Shown in pieces: positions 15,136 through 24,426 of a stretch of DNA of 64,000 nucleotides. Position 1 is the stretch's first letter, and every line of letters begins with the position of its first letter. The notes below the pieces were generated by a model. That model was not told where the DNA came from and did no database searches. It saw nothing but the letters and a program-made list of their open reading frames with translations. This DNA is from Micavibrio_B sp964399985 (GTDB taxonomy: Bacteria > Pseudomonadota > Alphaproteobacteria > Micavibrionales > Micavibrionaceae), in the NCBI GenBank assembly GCA_964399985.1, contig CAYNRY010000001.1:930001-994000 (forward strand). Direction: 5' to 3'. The position numbers and the translations under genes are program-made.

Positions 15136-17355
15136 TTAGGTTCCCGAGCCAAACTGGCCTACATTTTTCAAGCCGACGCGAAGCATGATTTCAGTACCCG
15201 CATCACCCGTGGATTCAAAAGTAAAATTACGCACAGCCGTGGCTGACACCGTATAGCACTGTCCTAGATATTCAAGCAAAAGCCCGGCATTTCTAAGCCC
15301 CTCGTCTTCTTCGCTCAAATCATATCGAGCCGTAGCCGTGCCCCGCCATTCATCACTGAAATCATAGGCTAAAGATCCATATAATTGTTCACGCGCTGTT
15401 GTCAAATCCGTGCCTTCCAGCGAGCGGGCAAAGAAGTAAGAACCAGATAAAGTAAACCTGTCGATGACAGTGCTGGCATCCAGCTCATGACGCTGTGAGG
15501 AAAAATCATCCGACGATAATTCAAAACGGTAATTCAAATTTATACGATCTGTATAGATCGCATTAATTTCGCCGACATAATTGGATGTCTGCGTATCAAG
15601 ACCCGACCCTGTTGGAAAAGGATTATCATCATTATCCAATCGATAACTTTGACCGAGGAAAATTTCTCCCATGCTGCCATCCGCTCCATGAATGCCAGTT
15701 CTGGCACCATAGGTGATATGACTGGAATCATCGACACGGTCCAGCCCCGGAAAACGGTTCGGCTCGAATATATTATTTACGTCTAGCTGAACATCCTGGC
15801 TATCTTCATTCGGAATATCGGTATTGTTTTTTACATCGCTGACAGCAGTAAATGAAACCATCGGCTCAAATATGGCCTGAGCTTCTTCGGAAATATTATT
15901 GACCATTGGATAACTGGTCACGTTATGCAGAACCGGATAAAAACGGGCCGATGTAGAATCGCCATCCCCAGAGCCTAAAAGATCCTCGTCGCGTTTGGGT
16001 ACATTATATGCATCGCCGCGAATACTGGCGGAAACGACATTGACGAGGCCGATATCAAGAATATCTTTACGCTCCCATCCTAGCGCAGCAGATCCCCGCA
16101 AAACATCCTGCCCGCTTCCTTCGCGCGTCAGGCCAAGGGCAGAAGCGTCAAGACTCCACCGTCCGCCAAGCGTATCGCCAGGCTTGCCCAGATAAGACAC
16201 GATCGCTTCGGGAAGAATGTCGGGCTGGTCGGCGGCACGATCGCTGATCCGCAAATCCTGAAAGCTGAAAGCGCGAAGGGTTGCATAATCACGATCATCG
16301 AAACGCTCGACATAAAGCTTGTTTTCAAGAACATCGTCGGAGGCTATATCAAACTGGCGCATATATTGATCGTCAGAGGCCATAGCTGCATCGAAACCGG
16401 CGCGCCAGTTTTCATTAATATCCCACAAGCCTGTACCGAAAAAATGGCCGCGCATTTCATCGTCCACATATTCATATTCGCCGCCGCTACTATCCGTACG
16501 GTCAGAATAATTTATACTGCCCGCAACTTCCAGCTCGGCATCGTTGAAGCGCTTACGGTATTCACCCAAAAGCATAGGCATATGCTCGATAAAAGTACGG
16601 ACGCCAAAAGTTGCATCCTGTGTCTCATCGATAGCCCAGTAATAGAAAGGCGTCGCTGAAAAACCCAGATCGCTGCTGAGATTAAATGTAGGCGTTAAAA
16701 AGCCGCTTTTCTGCTTAACCGTTCCATCGCCGTGGGAGAAATACGGAACATACGCCACGGGCGTGCCGGCAACTTCGAGAGTGGCGTTCTTATAGGTCAC
16801 CGAATGATCTTCGTTATCGTGAATGACTTTATCGGCGCGGATTTGCCAGGCCGGCGGTTTATCAGGATTGGCTTTACAGGGCTCGCACGGCGTATAGGTC
16901 GCATTATCCATGATGGTACGAACACCGTCTTCGCGATGACCTTCATCTGCCGTGAAACGGGAACCATCCGCCAACACGCTGCGTAATTTTTTGACGTAAC
17001 CATTTTTCATCGCCTGGGCTAGATCGGCCTTATCGAGGAAATGAACATCACCGTTCGTTTCGAGAAGTGCAACATTGCCTTCGGCGCTGACGACTTCGGT
17101 TTTTAAATCATAAACAACGCGGTCGGCTTTTACGATACGACCATCCTGTATGATTTCGACATCACCCAAAGCCGTAACTTTTTGATTTACTTCATCGTAT
17201 TCAACGGAGCCTGCCGCAAAATCGACAGGCGATTCTTCTTGTGATGGAATAGCAGCTTGCCCGGTGCTTGCCGTGTAAAAAGCAGCGCCGGATAGCACGG
17301 TGGCGACAAGCAGACCTGTCAGCTTCTTTTTATATTGTAATCTATGTAAAATCAT
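15136..17355 (-). CDS. lptD: LPS-assembly protein LptD
   Basis: Outer-membrane translocon that inserts LPS with LptE. The 739-aa protein has a signal peptide (TGLLVATVLSGAAFYTASTGQAA), an OstA/LptA-like jellyroll (residues ~45-150, VDFAAGSVEYDEVNQKVTALGDVEI) and a C-terminal beta-barrel (LSSDLGFSATPFYYW, then AYDFSDEWRGTATARYDLSEED). Cysteines at ~157-160 (PCEPC) and near the C-terminus (QCYTV) are the likely disulfide partners. The usual downstream surA-pdxA-ksgA genes are absent here. Confidence 0.95.
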   Translation of the reverse strand: MILHRLQYKKKLTGLLVATVLSGAAFYTASTGQAAIPSQEESPVDFAAGSVEYDEVNQKVTALGDVEIIQDGRIVKADRVVYDLKTEVVSAEGNVALLETNGDVHFLDKADLAQAMKNGYVKKLRSVLADGSRFTADEGHREDGVRTIMDNATYTPCEPCKANPDKPPAWQIRADKVIHDNEDHSVTYKNATLEVAGTPVAYVPYFSHGDGTVKQKSGFLTPTFNLSSDLGFSATPFYYWAIDETQDATFGVRTFIEHMPMLLGEYRKRFNDAELEVAGSINYSDRTDSSGGEYEYVDDEMRGHFFGTGLWDINENWRAGFDAAMASDDQYMRQFDIASDDVLENKLYVERFDDRDYATLRAFSFQDLRISDRAADQPDILPEAIVSYLGKPGDTLGGRWSLDASALGLTREGSGQDVLRGSAALGWERKDILDIGLVNVVSASIRGDAYNVPKRDEDLLGSGDGDSTSARFYPVLHNVTSYPMVNNISEEAQAIFEPMVSFTAVSDVKNNTDIPNEDSQDVQLDVNNIFEPNRFPGLDRVDDSSHITYGARTGIHGADGSMGEIFLGQSYRLDNDDNPFPTGSGLDTQTSNYVGEINAIYTDRINLNYRFELSSDDFSSQRHELDASTVIDRFTLSGSYFFARSLEGTDLTTAREQLYGSLAYDFSDEWRGTATARYDLSEEDEGLRNAGLLLEYLGQCYTVSATAVRNFTFESTGDAGTEIMLRVGLKNVGQFGSGT

Positions 17356-17429
17356 AAGGGCGGGGCATGTAGAATTAAATATACTTATTTGTCGTCTAAT
17401 CCCGACCTTAAGTCAATAATCTAAAGGCT

Positions 17430-18722
17430 TTACCGGCGCTGAAGAAAGGCCGGAAGATCGTCATCCGTAAAACCCGATGGACCGTCTTCTTCCACAATCT
17501 TACGTTTTCTCTCCACAGAAGGAACAGACTTCACGGTCGCCGGACGACGTTCCTGATATTTTTTCTCAACTAAAGGCTTTAAATCATTGTTTTCTTTTGA
17601 TTTCTTATCATAAACGATGGTTTCGACATCTTTACCAATACGCTTATGAATCGCATCGACGAATTTATCGTCATCATCGGCCCATAATGTCCATGCTTTA
17701 CCTAATTGGCCAGCCCTGCCCGTTCTGCCGATACGGTGGACATAGTCATCCGGGTTGATCGGCACGTCGTAATTGAACACATGGGAAACCCCTACAACAT
17801 CAAGGCCGCGAGCGGCGACATCAGAACAAACCAGAAAGACGATATTGCCATCTTTAAAATCCTGAAGCGTTTTTGTACGGATCGATTGCGCCATGTCGCC
17901 GTGTAAAGGGGAAGCTGAAAAGCCTTTATCCTTTAGCCATTTGCCAAGCATATCGACATCGCGCTTACGATTGCAAAATACAAAGGCGTTTTTAACGCTT
18001 TCTTTTTCCAGCAGACTGCGCAGCGCATATTTTTTGTCGCTAGAGGAAACTTTCATCAAACGCTGTTCGATTGTCTCCGCCGTCGTCGCCGGTTTAGAAA
18101 CCGACACCTGCTTTGGATTGCTTTGGAATTTTTCCGTCAGTTTTTGAATTTCCGGCGCCATCGTCGCTGAGAATAAAAGTGTCTGGCGGGATTTGGGCAA
18201 GCGGCTGATGATCTTTTCGATATCAGGAATGAATCCCATATCCAGCATGCGGTCAGCTTCGTCAATGACCAGGATTTTAATATCGGTCATCAGTATTTGT
18301 CCGCGTTCGAATAAATCCAGCAAACGACCTGGGGTGGCGATCAATACATCAACGCCTTTTTCAAGCTGTTTCACCTGTTCGCCCATCGACTCGCCGCCGA
18401 CCAGAAGAACTTTACTGAGCTTGTGATATTTACCGTAGATATCGAAGTTTTCAGCTACTTGAGCAGCTAACTCGCGTGTTGGCGTAAGAACAAGTGATCT
18501 GGGCATGCGCGATCTAGCACGACCAGATGCAAGAATCTCAATCATCGGCAATGTAAAGCTGGCCGTTTTACCTGTACCTGTTTGGGCCAGCCCAATCAGA
18601 TCACGCATCATCAGGATATGTGGGATAGCTTGTTCCTGAATAGGTGTCGCCTCGCTGTATCCACGTTCAGCAACAGCCTTTAAAATATTTTCGCCCAGAC
18701 CTAATTCAGCAAATGTCGTCAA
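17430..18722 (-). CDS. DEAD-box ATP-dependent RNA helicase, RhlE-like
   Basis: 430-aa RNA helicase that remodels RNA secondary structure. All core motifs are in order: Q motif ATPIQEQAIP, motif I AQTGTGKT, Ia PTRELAAQV, II DEADRMLDMGF, III SATM, IV VFCNRK, V DVAARGLDV, VI HRIGRTGRAG. The C-terminal ~60 residues are basic and lack an RNA-recognition domain, so RhlE-like is the best fit. Its ATG overlaps the stop of the upstream membrane-protein gene by 4 bp. Confidence 0.93.
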   Translation of the reverse strand: MTTFAELGLGENILKAVAERGYSEATPIQEQAIPHILMMRDLIGLAQTGTGKTASFTLPMIEILASGRARSRMPRSLVLTPTRELAAQVAENFDIYGKYHKLSKVLLVGGESMGEQVKQLEKGVDVLIATPGRLLDLFERGQILMTDIKILVIDEADRMLDMGFIPDIEKIISRLPKSRQTLLFSATMAPEIQKLTEKFQSNPKQVSVSKPATTAETIEQRLMKVSSSDKKYALRSLLEKESVKNAFVFCNRKRDVDMLGKWLKDKGFSASPLHGDMAQSIRTKTLQDFKDGNIVFLVCSDVAARGLDVVGVSHVFNYDVPINPDDYVHRIGRTGRAGQLGKAWTLWADDDDKFVDAIHKRIGKDVETIVYDKKSKENNDLKPLVEKKYQERRPATVKSVPSVERKRKIVEEDGPSGFTDDDLPAFLQRR

Positions 18723-19156
18723 TTTGTATGTTCCTCATGTGTTGTTTCGGCAAAAGAGAAAACATCCAGATGAAGAATATTTTTATGCACAAACGCGTAA
18801 ATAGAAAGATTGATTAAGAAAAGTATTGTCGCGACGATCATGATACGCCCGTTTTCACGCTTGCTGCTATCGCAAGGCGGATGGCCACAGCCTGTATCAT
18901 GGCAATCGACTTTGCGGCTCAAATATAAAGCGGCCCAGCCCAGAACCAGCACAATTCCAGAAAAGGAAATGATATGGACTTCGTAATGATGGATTTTTTC
19001 ATGGATCTCGAGCAGCCATGACGGAGCCATGCCGATCAAACCGATATTGGCGGCAAAACTCAAAACGGTAAAAATAGTAGGGAGTACACAGCAGAATACA
19101 TGCCCTAGCTCGGACAGGAGAACTGCCAACCCAAAATGACGGCGCAAAATTTCCAT
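18719..19156 (-). CDS. Small Cys/His-rich membrane protein
   Basis: 145-aa protein with about three hydrophobic segments (CCVLPTIFTVLSFAANIGLIG; IISFSGIVLVLGWAALYL; IMIVATILFLINLSIYAF). A Cys/His cluster DCHDTGCGHPPC lies between segments 2 and 3, and His residues are spread along the chain. The pattern would suit metal binding, as in MerC-like proteins, but similarity is too weak to assert. It is the first gene of a two-gene unit with the DEAD-box helicase (4-bp overlap). Confidence 0.75.
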   Translation of the reverse strand: MEILRRHFGLAVLLSELGHVFCCVLPTIFTVLSFAANIGLIGMAPSWLLEIHEKIHHYEVHIISFSGIVLVLGWAALYLSRKVDCHDTGCGHPPCDSSKRENGRIMIVATILFLINLSIYAFVHKNILHLDVFSFAETTHEEHTN

Positions 19157-19250
19157 TAGCCTCTGTAAAATAGATGTTGGAGTGTTATAGTATAAAGGCC
19201 CTATTAATCAAGATTTTGTTTATTTATTAACCGGAAAGCCCGTATTTTTC

Positions 19251-20363
19251 ATGAAAATAGACCTTCAGGACAGGGTTTCAATCATCAGGCTGCTCGTTGC
19301 CATTGCCGCTATCGTCGTGATCTTTGTCATGGGGGTTATGATAATAGAGCCCTTTATCCCCGCCATTCTCCTTTCTCTTATCCTGACTTTGGCCACTTGG
19401 CCGGCTTTTATCTGGCTGGAACGGAAATTAGAGAATCGCACGACATTGGCCGCACTAATCATGACGGCCCTGCTTGGCGTCTTCTTTCTTGTTCCGTTTA
19501 TTTTCGTCGGCGTTACTTTGGTCGACAGTTTCCGCGGTTTTGTCGTAGCGGCAACCGAGGCCATTCGCAACCAACCGGACCGTCCGCCTCAATGGGCGAT
19601 GGATATTCCCTTGATCGGAGAATATGCGGATTCTTTCTGGAGCGAATATATTCAGGATAAAAGTAAGATTCCTGAATTATTGCAAACACATTACGGTGAC
19701 ATTACGCAAAAGCTTTTGGCCATTACGGCCACGATCGGGCGCGGAGCGATCGATGTTTTATTAAGCGTTGTCATCTCCTTTTTTATGTTCCGCCATGGTG
19801 TTCTAACTGCCAGCCGATTAAAAGATCTGATTGAAAATTTCGGTGGACCGAAAGCTGTTCATTTACTAGCCGTTTCCAAAGGAACATTAATCGCCGTTAT
19901 TTATGGAGTCGTCGGAACTGCCGTTGTACAAGGCGTTGCCGCCGCCGCCGGCTTCTGGTTTACCGGCATTCCCGGCGCACCATTTCTGGGTCTTCTGACA
20001 TTTATTCTTTCGCTTGTTCCAGGCGGACCGCCTTTTGTCTGGATTCCGGCAACGCTTTGGCTTTTCGCCGAGAATGAACCCGGCAATGCGATTTTTCTTG
20101 GCATATGGGGCCTGTTGATTATCAGCGGCGTTGATAATGTTTTACGGCCTTATTTTATCAGTCTTGGGTCCAACCTGCCGCTTATCCTCGTTTTGCTTGG
20201 CGTTGTCGGCGGGATTTTAGCATTCGGCTTTATCGGACTGTTTGTTGGGCCAACATTGCTTGCCGTTGCCTATAATCTTGTACTGGAATGGAGCTATTTG
20301 CCGAGAAAACGCGAAGGTGAAGTTTTAGTTATCGAGAAGAAAACTTATCCCAAGGAAGATTAA
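19251..20363 (+). CDS. AI-2E family transporter (PerM/TqsA-like)
   Basis: 370-aa integral membrane protein with 7-8 predicted helices. The family pattern is visible: two N-terminal helices (LLVAIAAIVVIFVMGVMII, then IPAILLSLILTLATWPAF), a central soluble stretch at ~85-155, and the C-terminal block VVISFFMFRHG, FLSLVPGGPPFVWIPA, ISGVDNVLRPYFIS, LVLLGVVGGILAFGFIGLFVGP. Members export autoinducer-2 or act in ion homeostasis; the substrate cannot be read from sequence. The stop codon interlocks with that of pdeM (TTAA). Confidence 0.92.
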   Translation: MKIDLQDRVSIIRLLVAIAAIVVIFVMGVMIIEPFIPAILLSLILTLATWPAFIWLERKLENRTTLAALIMTALLGVFFLVPFIFVGVTLVDSFRGFVVAATEAIRNQPDRPPQWAMDIPLIGEYADSFWSEYIQDKSKIPELLQTHYGDITQKLLAITATIGRGAIDVLLSVVISFFMFRHGVLTASRLKDLIENFGGPKAVHLLAVSKGTLIAVIYGVVGTAVVQGVAAAAGFWFTGIPGAPFLGLLTFILSLVPGGPPFVWIPATLWLFAENEPGNAIFLGIWGLLIISGVDNVLRPYFISLGSNLPLILVLLGVVGGILAFGFIGLFVGPTLLAVAYNLVLEWSYLPRKREGEVLVIEKKTYPKED

Positions 20364-21007
20364 GACTGTGGCACGCGAATGACGCGGTCATTAATAATCA
20401 CATACTGGCGAAGCTCTTTTTCAAAATGGTTCCGAATAGCTTCGTGCTGTACGGATAGTCCGCCTGTATAGGCACCAAAAGCAGGTAGCATTAATTTGCA
20501 TCCATCTTCGACAAAGCAGCGCTCCCTGAATATTTTTCCCTTATAGGCAAATTCGCTTTTGGGATGGAAATGCCCGCTAATTTCGCAATCTTTTTCTTTC
20601 GAAGCTTCATGGCGAAACCAGATACCGCTTTCTTTGTAATCGTCATACACTTCGATGCCCGAAGGTTTATAGCCGACGTCATGATTGCCTTTGACCCAGA
20701 TCACCGGAAATTTCTTTAAGGAGTTGAACAGGGCTAGACTTTCCGGACTTAGACGCAGATGGGCCGCATTATCATGAAAAAAATCTCCAAGGATCATCAG
20801 TCTCCGAACAGAAAGCTTTTCGCATATTTCCATTAATTTCTTGAGGGCCATATGACTGTCATAAGGCGGCAGATGATATCCCCTTTTTGCAAAAGACGAG
20901 CCTTTTTCCAAATGCGCATCGGCAACAATTAAAGTAGATGTGGCTGGCCAGAATAATGCCCCGCTCGAATGAAGAGTAAATTCCTGCCCGGCAAAATCGA
21001 TTTTCAT
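20360..21007 (-). CDS. pdeM: Ligase-associated DNA-damage endonuclease PdeM (metallophosphoesterase)
   Basis: 215-aa calcineurin-like phosphoesterase of the bacterial ligase-associated repair set. Metal-binding motifs: DAHLEKG (D30, H32), GDFFHDN, GNHD, and GHFHPKS. Characterised homologues are Mn-dependent phosphodiesterases or DNA endonucleases. It overlaps the stop of the Lhr helicase gene by 4 bp (ATGA), so the two are probably translated together. Confidence 0.94.
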   Translation of the reverse strand: MKIDFAGQEFTLHSSGALFWPATSTLIVADAHLEKGSSFAKRGYHLPPYDSHMALKKLMEICEKLSVRRLMILGDFFHDNAAHLRLSPESLALFNSLKKFPVIWVKGNHDVGYKPSGIEVYDDYKESGIWFRHEASKEKDCEISGHFHPKSEFAYKGKIFRERCFVEDGCKLMLPAFGAYTGGLSVQHEAIRNHFEKELRQYVIINDRVIRVPQS

Positions 21008-23418
21008 GGCTGAAGCCCCGACTCCACCATCAGGCTTTCTTCCAGATCCTGTATGAAATATTCGCCCTGTTCTTTTCGCGGCACGCCTTCCCTCGCCAGC
21101 TCCAGCATCATAGGAACCGCCAGAGGCGACACTTGATCGAGATATTTAACTTTTATCTTTCCTTGCACTTTGATGAGCATATCCGACAAGCGCCCGGTAT
21201 CGATCAAACCGCTGGTCGCGTCCTCGCGTGCAGCGCGGAGTAAAATATGATCCGGTTCATATTTTTGAAGAACATCATAAATAAGGTCAGAGCTAAAAGT
21301 CATTTGCTTGCCGGTTTTTTGCTGGCCAGGGTAACGGCGCTCGATGAGACCTGCAATAACGGCGGCTTCACGGAAGGTTCTTTTAAGAAGCGGTGTTTCC
21401 AATAACCATTCATGAAGCTCTTCTCCCAAAAGATCGAGGGAAAACAAATCGTCGGCGTCTTTCGGTTCCCGCAGTGACCAGACGCAGACCGCATAATCCG
21501 TTTGCACAAAGCCCAGTGGTTTATAACCAAGCCTTGCCATACGCCGCAGCAACAAAAAGCCGAGTGTCTTATGCGCCGAATATCCGGCGAATGGATAAGC
21601 AACCATATAAAACCGCCCGCTACGCGGAAAAATCTCGACCAGCAAATGTTCGGTTCCTGGCACTTCGGATTTATCCGATTGCAATTGCAACCAGTCACGG
21701 ACTGTATCGGGGAGCAGCTTCCAGTTTTCCGGCTTTTCGATCAATTCCCGCACACGCAAAGATAAATGTGTGCTTAAGGGAAGCTTGCCACCGTCATAGC
21801 TGGGAATTTTGGCATCATCGCCCTTGCCGCGACCGACCATGACTTCGGTTTCATGCATGCCTTTATAAGCAACGAGTTGTCCGGCGAAGTAAAAAGTATC
21901 GCCGACGGATAAATGATTGATAAAAAACTCTTCAATCGTACCAAGATACTTGCGGCCCATTTTGACTTTCAATACAGGCGATTCAACAATCGTGCCGATA
22001 TTCATGCGGTACAATTGGGCAAAGCGTTTGGAGGTCAGTTCATGCAAGCCTTCCTCATTCACCTGAATTTTTTTGAAGCGGTCATAGGTTTTCAGCGCAT
22101 AACCGCCATCGGCGACGAATTGCAAAACTTTATCGAATTCGGTTCTGGTCAATTCTTTATAGGGCCAGGCGGTTTTAACCTCGGCAAAGATCTGATCGGC
22201 ATTGAACGGCCCTGCGCAGGCTGTACCGAATACATGCTGGGCCAGCACATCCAACCCGCCTTTGCGCGCTTCCTGACCGTCCATTTCCTTATGCAGAATA
22301 GCATCTTTCGCGGCGATACATTCGAGCCATTCAAAGCGATTGGTCGGAACTAATACGGCCTTGCTCGGCTCGTTCAGCCGGTGATTGGAACGACCTATTC
22401 GTTGCAAAAGGCGACTAATGCCTTTCGGCGCGCCGATCTGCAAAACAAGATCAACCTCCGCCCAGTCAAGACCGAGATCGAGCGACGATGTGGCAACAAC
22501 GCAGTTCAATAAACCCTGCGCCATACCCGCTTCGACTTTCTGACGGATCGTTCTTTCCAACGAACCGTGGTGAAGGCCGATTTTTAAATTCTTGTCGTTA
22601 ATTCTCCATAAATTCTGAAAGATCAATTCAGCTTGCGCCCGTGTATTAACGAAGACGACGCTCATTTTTGCTTTCGATATTTCTTCGTAAATCTCAGGCA
22701 TGGCATAGGTTGCCATATGACCCGCCCATGGAATGCGCGATTCAGATTTCAGAATTTTGATATCCGGCAAAGTTTTGGCGGGAGACAGAACAATCTCTCC
22801 CTTGGAACCGCAAAGCCACTCCCTGGCAATATCAGGATTGGCAAGCGTGGCCGACAGGCCGATTTTTTGCATCTTCGGCGCGATTGAGGCTAGCCGCGCA
22901 ATACCCAATGACAATAAATCACCGCGCTTGGAGGACATCAAAGCATGAAGTTCATCGATGATGATATAGCGAAGATCTTTGAAATATTCGGCGACATTCG
23001 TGTACGAGAGCAAGAGCGCGAGCGATTCCGGTGTCGTCATCAAAATATTCGGCGGCTTGGTTTTTTGCCGCGCTCTCGCCCCCGCTTTGGTATCGCCGGT
23101 TCTGGTTTCGTAGGTAATCTTTAAATCGGCTTCTTCGATGGGACGCCCGACATTGCGATGAACGTCAGTTGCCAAGGCTTTAAGCGGAGAAATATAAATC
23201 GTATGGAGGCCTTTGATTTTAGTTCCCGATGTCAGATCGATCAAAGACGGTAAAAATCCGGCCAGCGTTTTACCAGATCCTGTCGGCGCTGATAGAATCA
23301 AATCTTTCCCTGCTTGCGCCGTTTCAAGAACATCAAGCTGATGAGGGAACCAATCCCAGCCACGACTTTTGAGCCACAGCGTTAGAGGGTGGGTTTCAAG
23401 ACCCTTGTCTTTTATCAA
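21004..23418 (-). CDS. Ligase-associated Lhr-type DEXH-box DNA helicase
   Basis: Superfamily 2 helicase of the Lhr-Core type, a 3'-5' ssDNA translocase. Motifs: APTGSGKTLAGFLP (I), MTTPESLALLL, DELHA (II, DEXH), SATLA (III), ATSSLDLGLDW (V) and QRIGRSNHR (VI), with the Lhr winged-helix and DUF4175-like C-terminal part. I choose the TTG at 23418, since a near-perfect GGAGGTGA lies just before it; this gives 804 aa. The ATG at 23457 has no ribosome site and would overlap the diverging exonuclease gene. It forms one arm of a head-to-head four-gene repair cluster. Confidence 0.92.
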   Translation of the reverse strand: MIKDKGLETHPLTLWLKSRGWDWFPHQLDVLETAQAGKDLILSAPTGSGKTLAGFLPSLIDLTSGTKIKGLHTIYISPLKALATDVHRNVGRPIEEADLKITYETRTGDTKAGARARQKTKPPNILMTTPESLALLLSYTNVAEYFKDLRYIIIDELHALMSSKRGDLLSLGIARLASIAPKMQKIGLSATLANPDIAREWLCGSKGEIVLSPAKTLPDIKILKSESRIPWAGHMATYAMPEIYEEISKAKMSVVFVNTRAQAELIFQNLWRINDKNLKIGLHHGSLERTIRQKVEAGMAQGLLNCVVATSSLDLGLDWAEVDLVLQIGAPKGISRLLQRIGRSNHRLNEPSKAVLVPTNRFEWLECIAAKDAILHKEMDGQEARKGGLDVLAQHVFGTACAGPFNADQIFAEVKTAWPYKELTRTEFDKVLQFVADGGYALKTYDRFKKIQVNEEGLHELTSKRFAQLYRMNIGTIVESPVLKVKMGRKYLGTIEEFFINHLSVGDTFYFAGQLVAYKGMHETEVMVGRGKGDDAKIPSYDGGKLPLSTHLSLRVRELIEKPENWKLLPDTVRDWLQLQSDKSEVPGTEHLLVEIFPRSGRFYMVAYPFAGYSAHKTLGFLLLRRMARLGYKPLGFVQTDYAVCVWSLREPKDADDLFSLDLLGEELHEWLLETPLLKRTFREAAVIAGLIERRYPGQQKTGKQMTFSSDLIYDVLQKYEPDHILLRAAREDATSGLIDTGRLSDMLIKVQGKIKVKYLDQVSPLAVPMMLELAREGVPRKEQGEYFIQDLEESLMVESGLQP

Positions 23419-23439
23419 CTCACCTCCATTTTTATTCTT

Positions 23440-24426
23440 ATGAGACTGCTGCGCCATGATCTTTATATAGAACCCATAAAGGCATTTATCGACCCCCCTT
23501 TCCCCGTTGATCGCGCGATTATTACCCATGGCCATGCCGACCACGCCAGATGGGGGCATCAACATGTTCTGGCAACGCCGGACACGATCGGCATTATGAA
23601 ACAACGCTATGGCGAAGACTGCGCGCAGAGTTTTCAGTCCGTTTCCTATGGTGAAACTGTTGTGATGGGAGATGTCTGTATCACGCTCTATCCGGCAGGG
23701 CATATTTTGGGCAGTGCACAGGTCCTTTTGGAATGGAAAGGCTGCAGGATTGTGGTCTCCGGCGATTATAAAAGATATCCTGACGGCACTTGTACACCGT
23801 TCGAACCTGTCCAATGCGATATCTTCGTGACCGAAGCCACGTTCGGTCTGCCGGTATTTCAACACCCGCCGCCGCAGAGCGAAATTGAGAAACTCCTGCA
23901 CAGCGTCAAAAGCTTTCCTGAGCGAAGCCATGTCATCGGCTGTTATGCTCTCGGCAAAACGCAGCGATTGATAAATCTCTTAAGAGAAGCCGGGTATGAC
24001 GAGCCTATTTACATGCATGGCGCGTTATTCAGTTGTTCCGATTATTATCAGGAGCACGGTGTGGATCTCGGTGATTTAAGAAAAGCTACAGGCGTGCCGC
24101 GGGATGTCTTCAAAGGGGCCATCGTTCTGGCACCACCTTCGGCTTTGCAGGAAGTCTGGGCGCGGCGACTGGCCGAGCCTATCATCGGCATGGCGTCGGG
24201 ATGGATGATGGTCAAACAGCGCGTGCGTCAACGCGGCGTTGAAATGCCGCTGGTTATCTCCGATCATGCCGACTGGAATGAATTGCAGGATACGATAAAG
24301 GATACAGGGGCAGGAGAGATTTGGGTGACCCATGGCCGCGAAGATGCGCTTGTCTATTGGTGCGAAACGCAAGGGCTGAAAGCCGCGCCGCTTCATCTTC
24401 AAGGCCGCGAGGATGAAGAAGAATGA
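23440..24426 (+). CDS. Ligase-associated DNA exonuclease (metallo-beta-lactamase fold)
   Basis: 328-aa MBL/beta-CASP-like nuclease. The HGHADH metal motif is at residues 30-35, with further ligands in PAGHILGSAQ, SGDYKRY and SDHADWNEL and at the C-terminal THGRED. Homologues are DNA exonucleases working with LigC-type ligase, Lhr helicase and PdeM. The ATG at 23440 gives the expected N-terminus (DLYIEPIKAFIDPPFPVDRA). A GTG at 23389 is possible but would run far into the helicase gene. It overlaps the ligase start by 4 bp. Confidence 0.93.
   Translation: MRLLRHDLYIEPIKAFIDPPFPVDRAIITHGHADHARWGHQHVLATPDTIGIMKQRYGEDCAQSFQSVSYGETVVMGDVCITLYPAGHILGSAQVLLEWKGCRIVVSGDYKRYPDGTCTPFEPVQCDIFVTEATFGLPVFQHPPPQSEIEKLLHSVKSFPERSHVIGCYALGKTQRLINLLREAGYDEPIYMHGALFSCSDYYQEHGVDLGDLRKATGVPRDVFKGAIVLAPPSALQEVWARRLAEPIIGMASGWMMVKQRVRQRGVEMPLVISDHADWNELQDTIKDTGAGEIWVTHGREDALVYWCETQGLKAAPLHLQGREDEEE

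Noticed and set aside
18719..19156. Assignment as MerC mercury transporter
   Set aside because: Cys positions and helix count do not match well enough; left as an unknown membrane protein.
23419..23457. ATG start at 23457 for the Lhr helicase
   Set aside because: No ribosome site, and it would overlap the exonuclease start; TTG at 23418 has a near-perfect GGAGGTGA.
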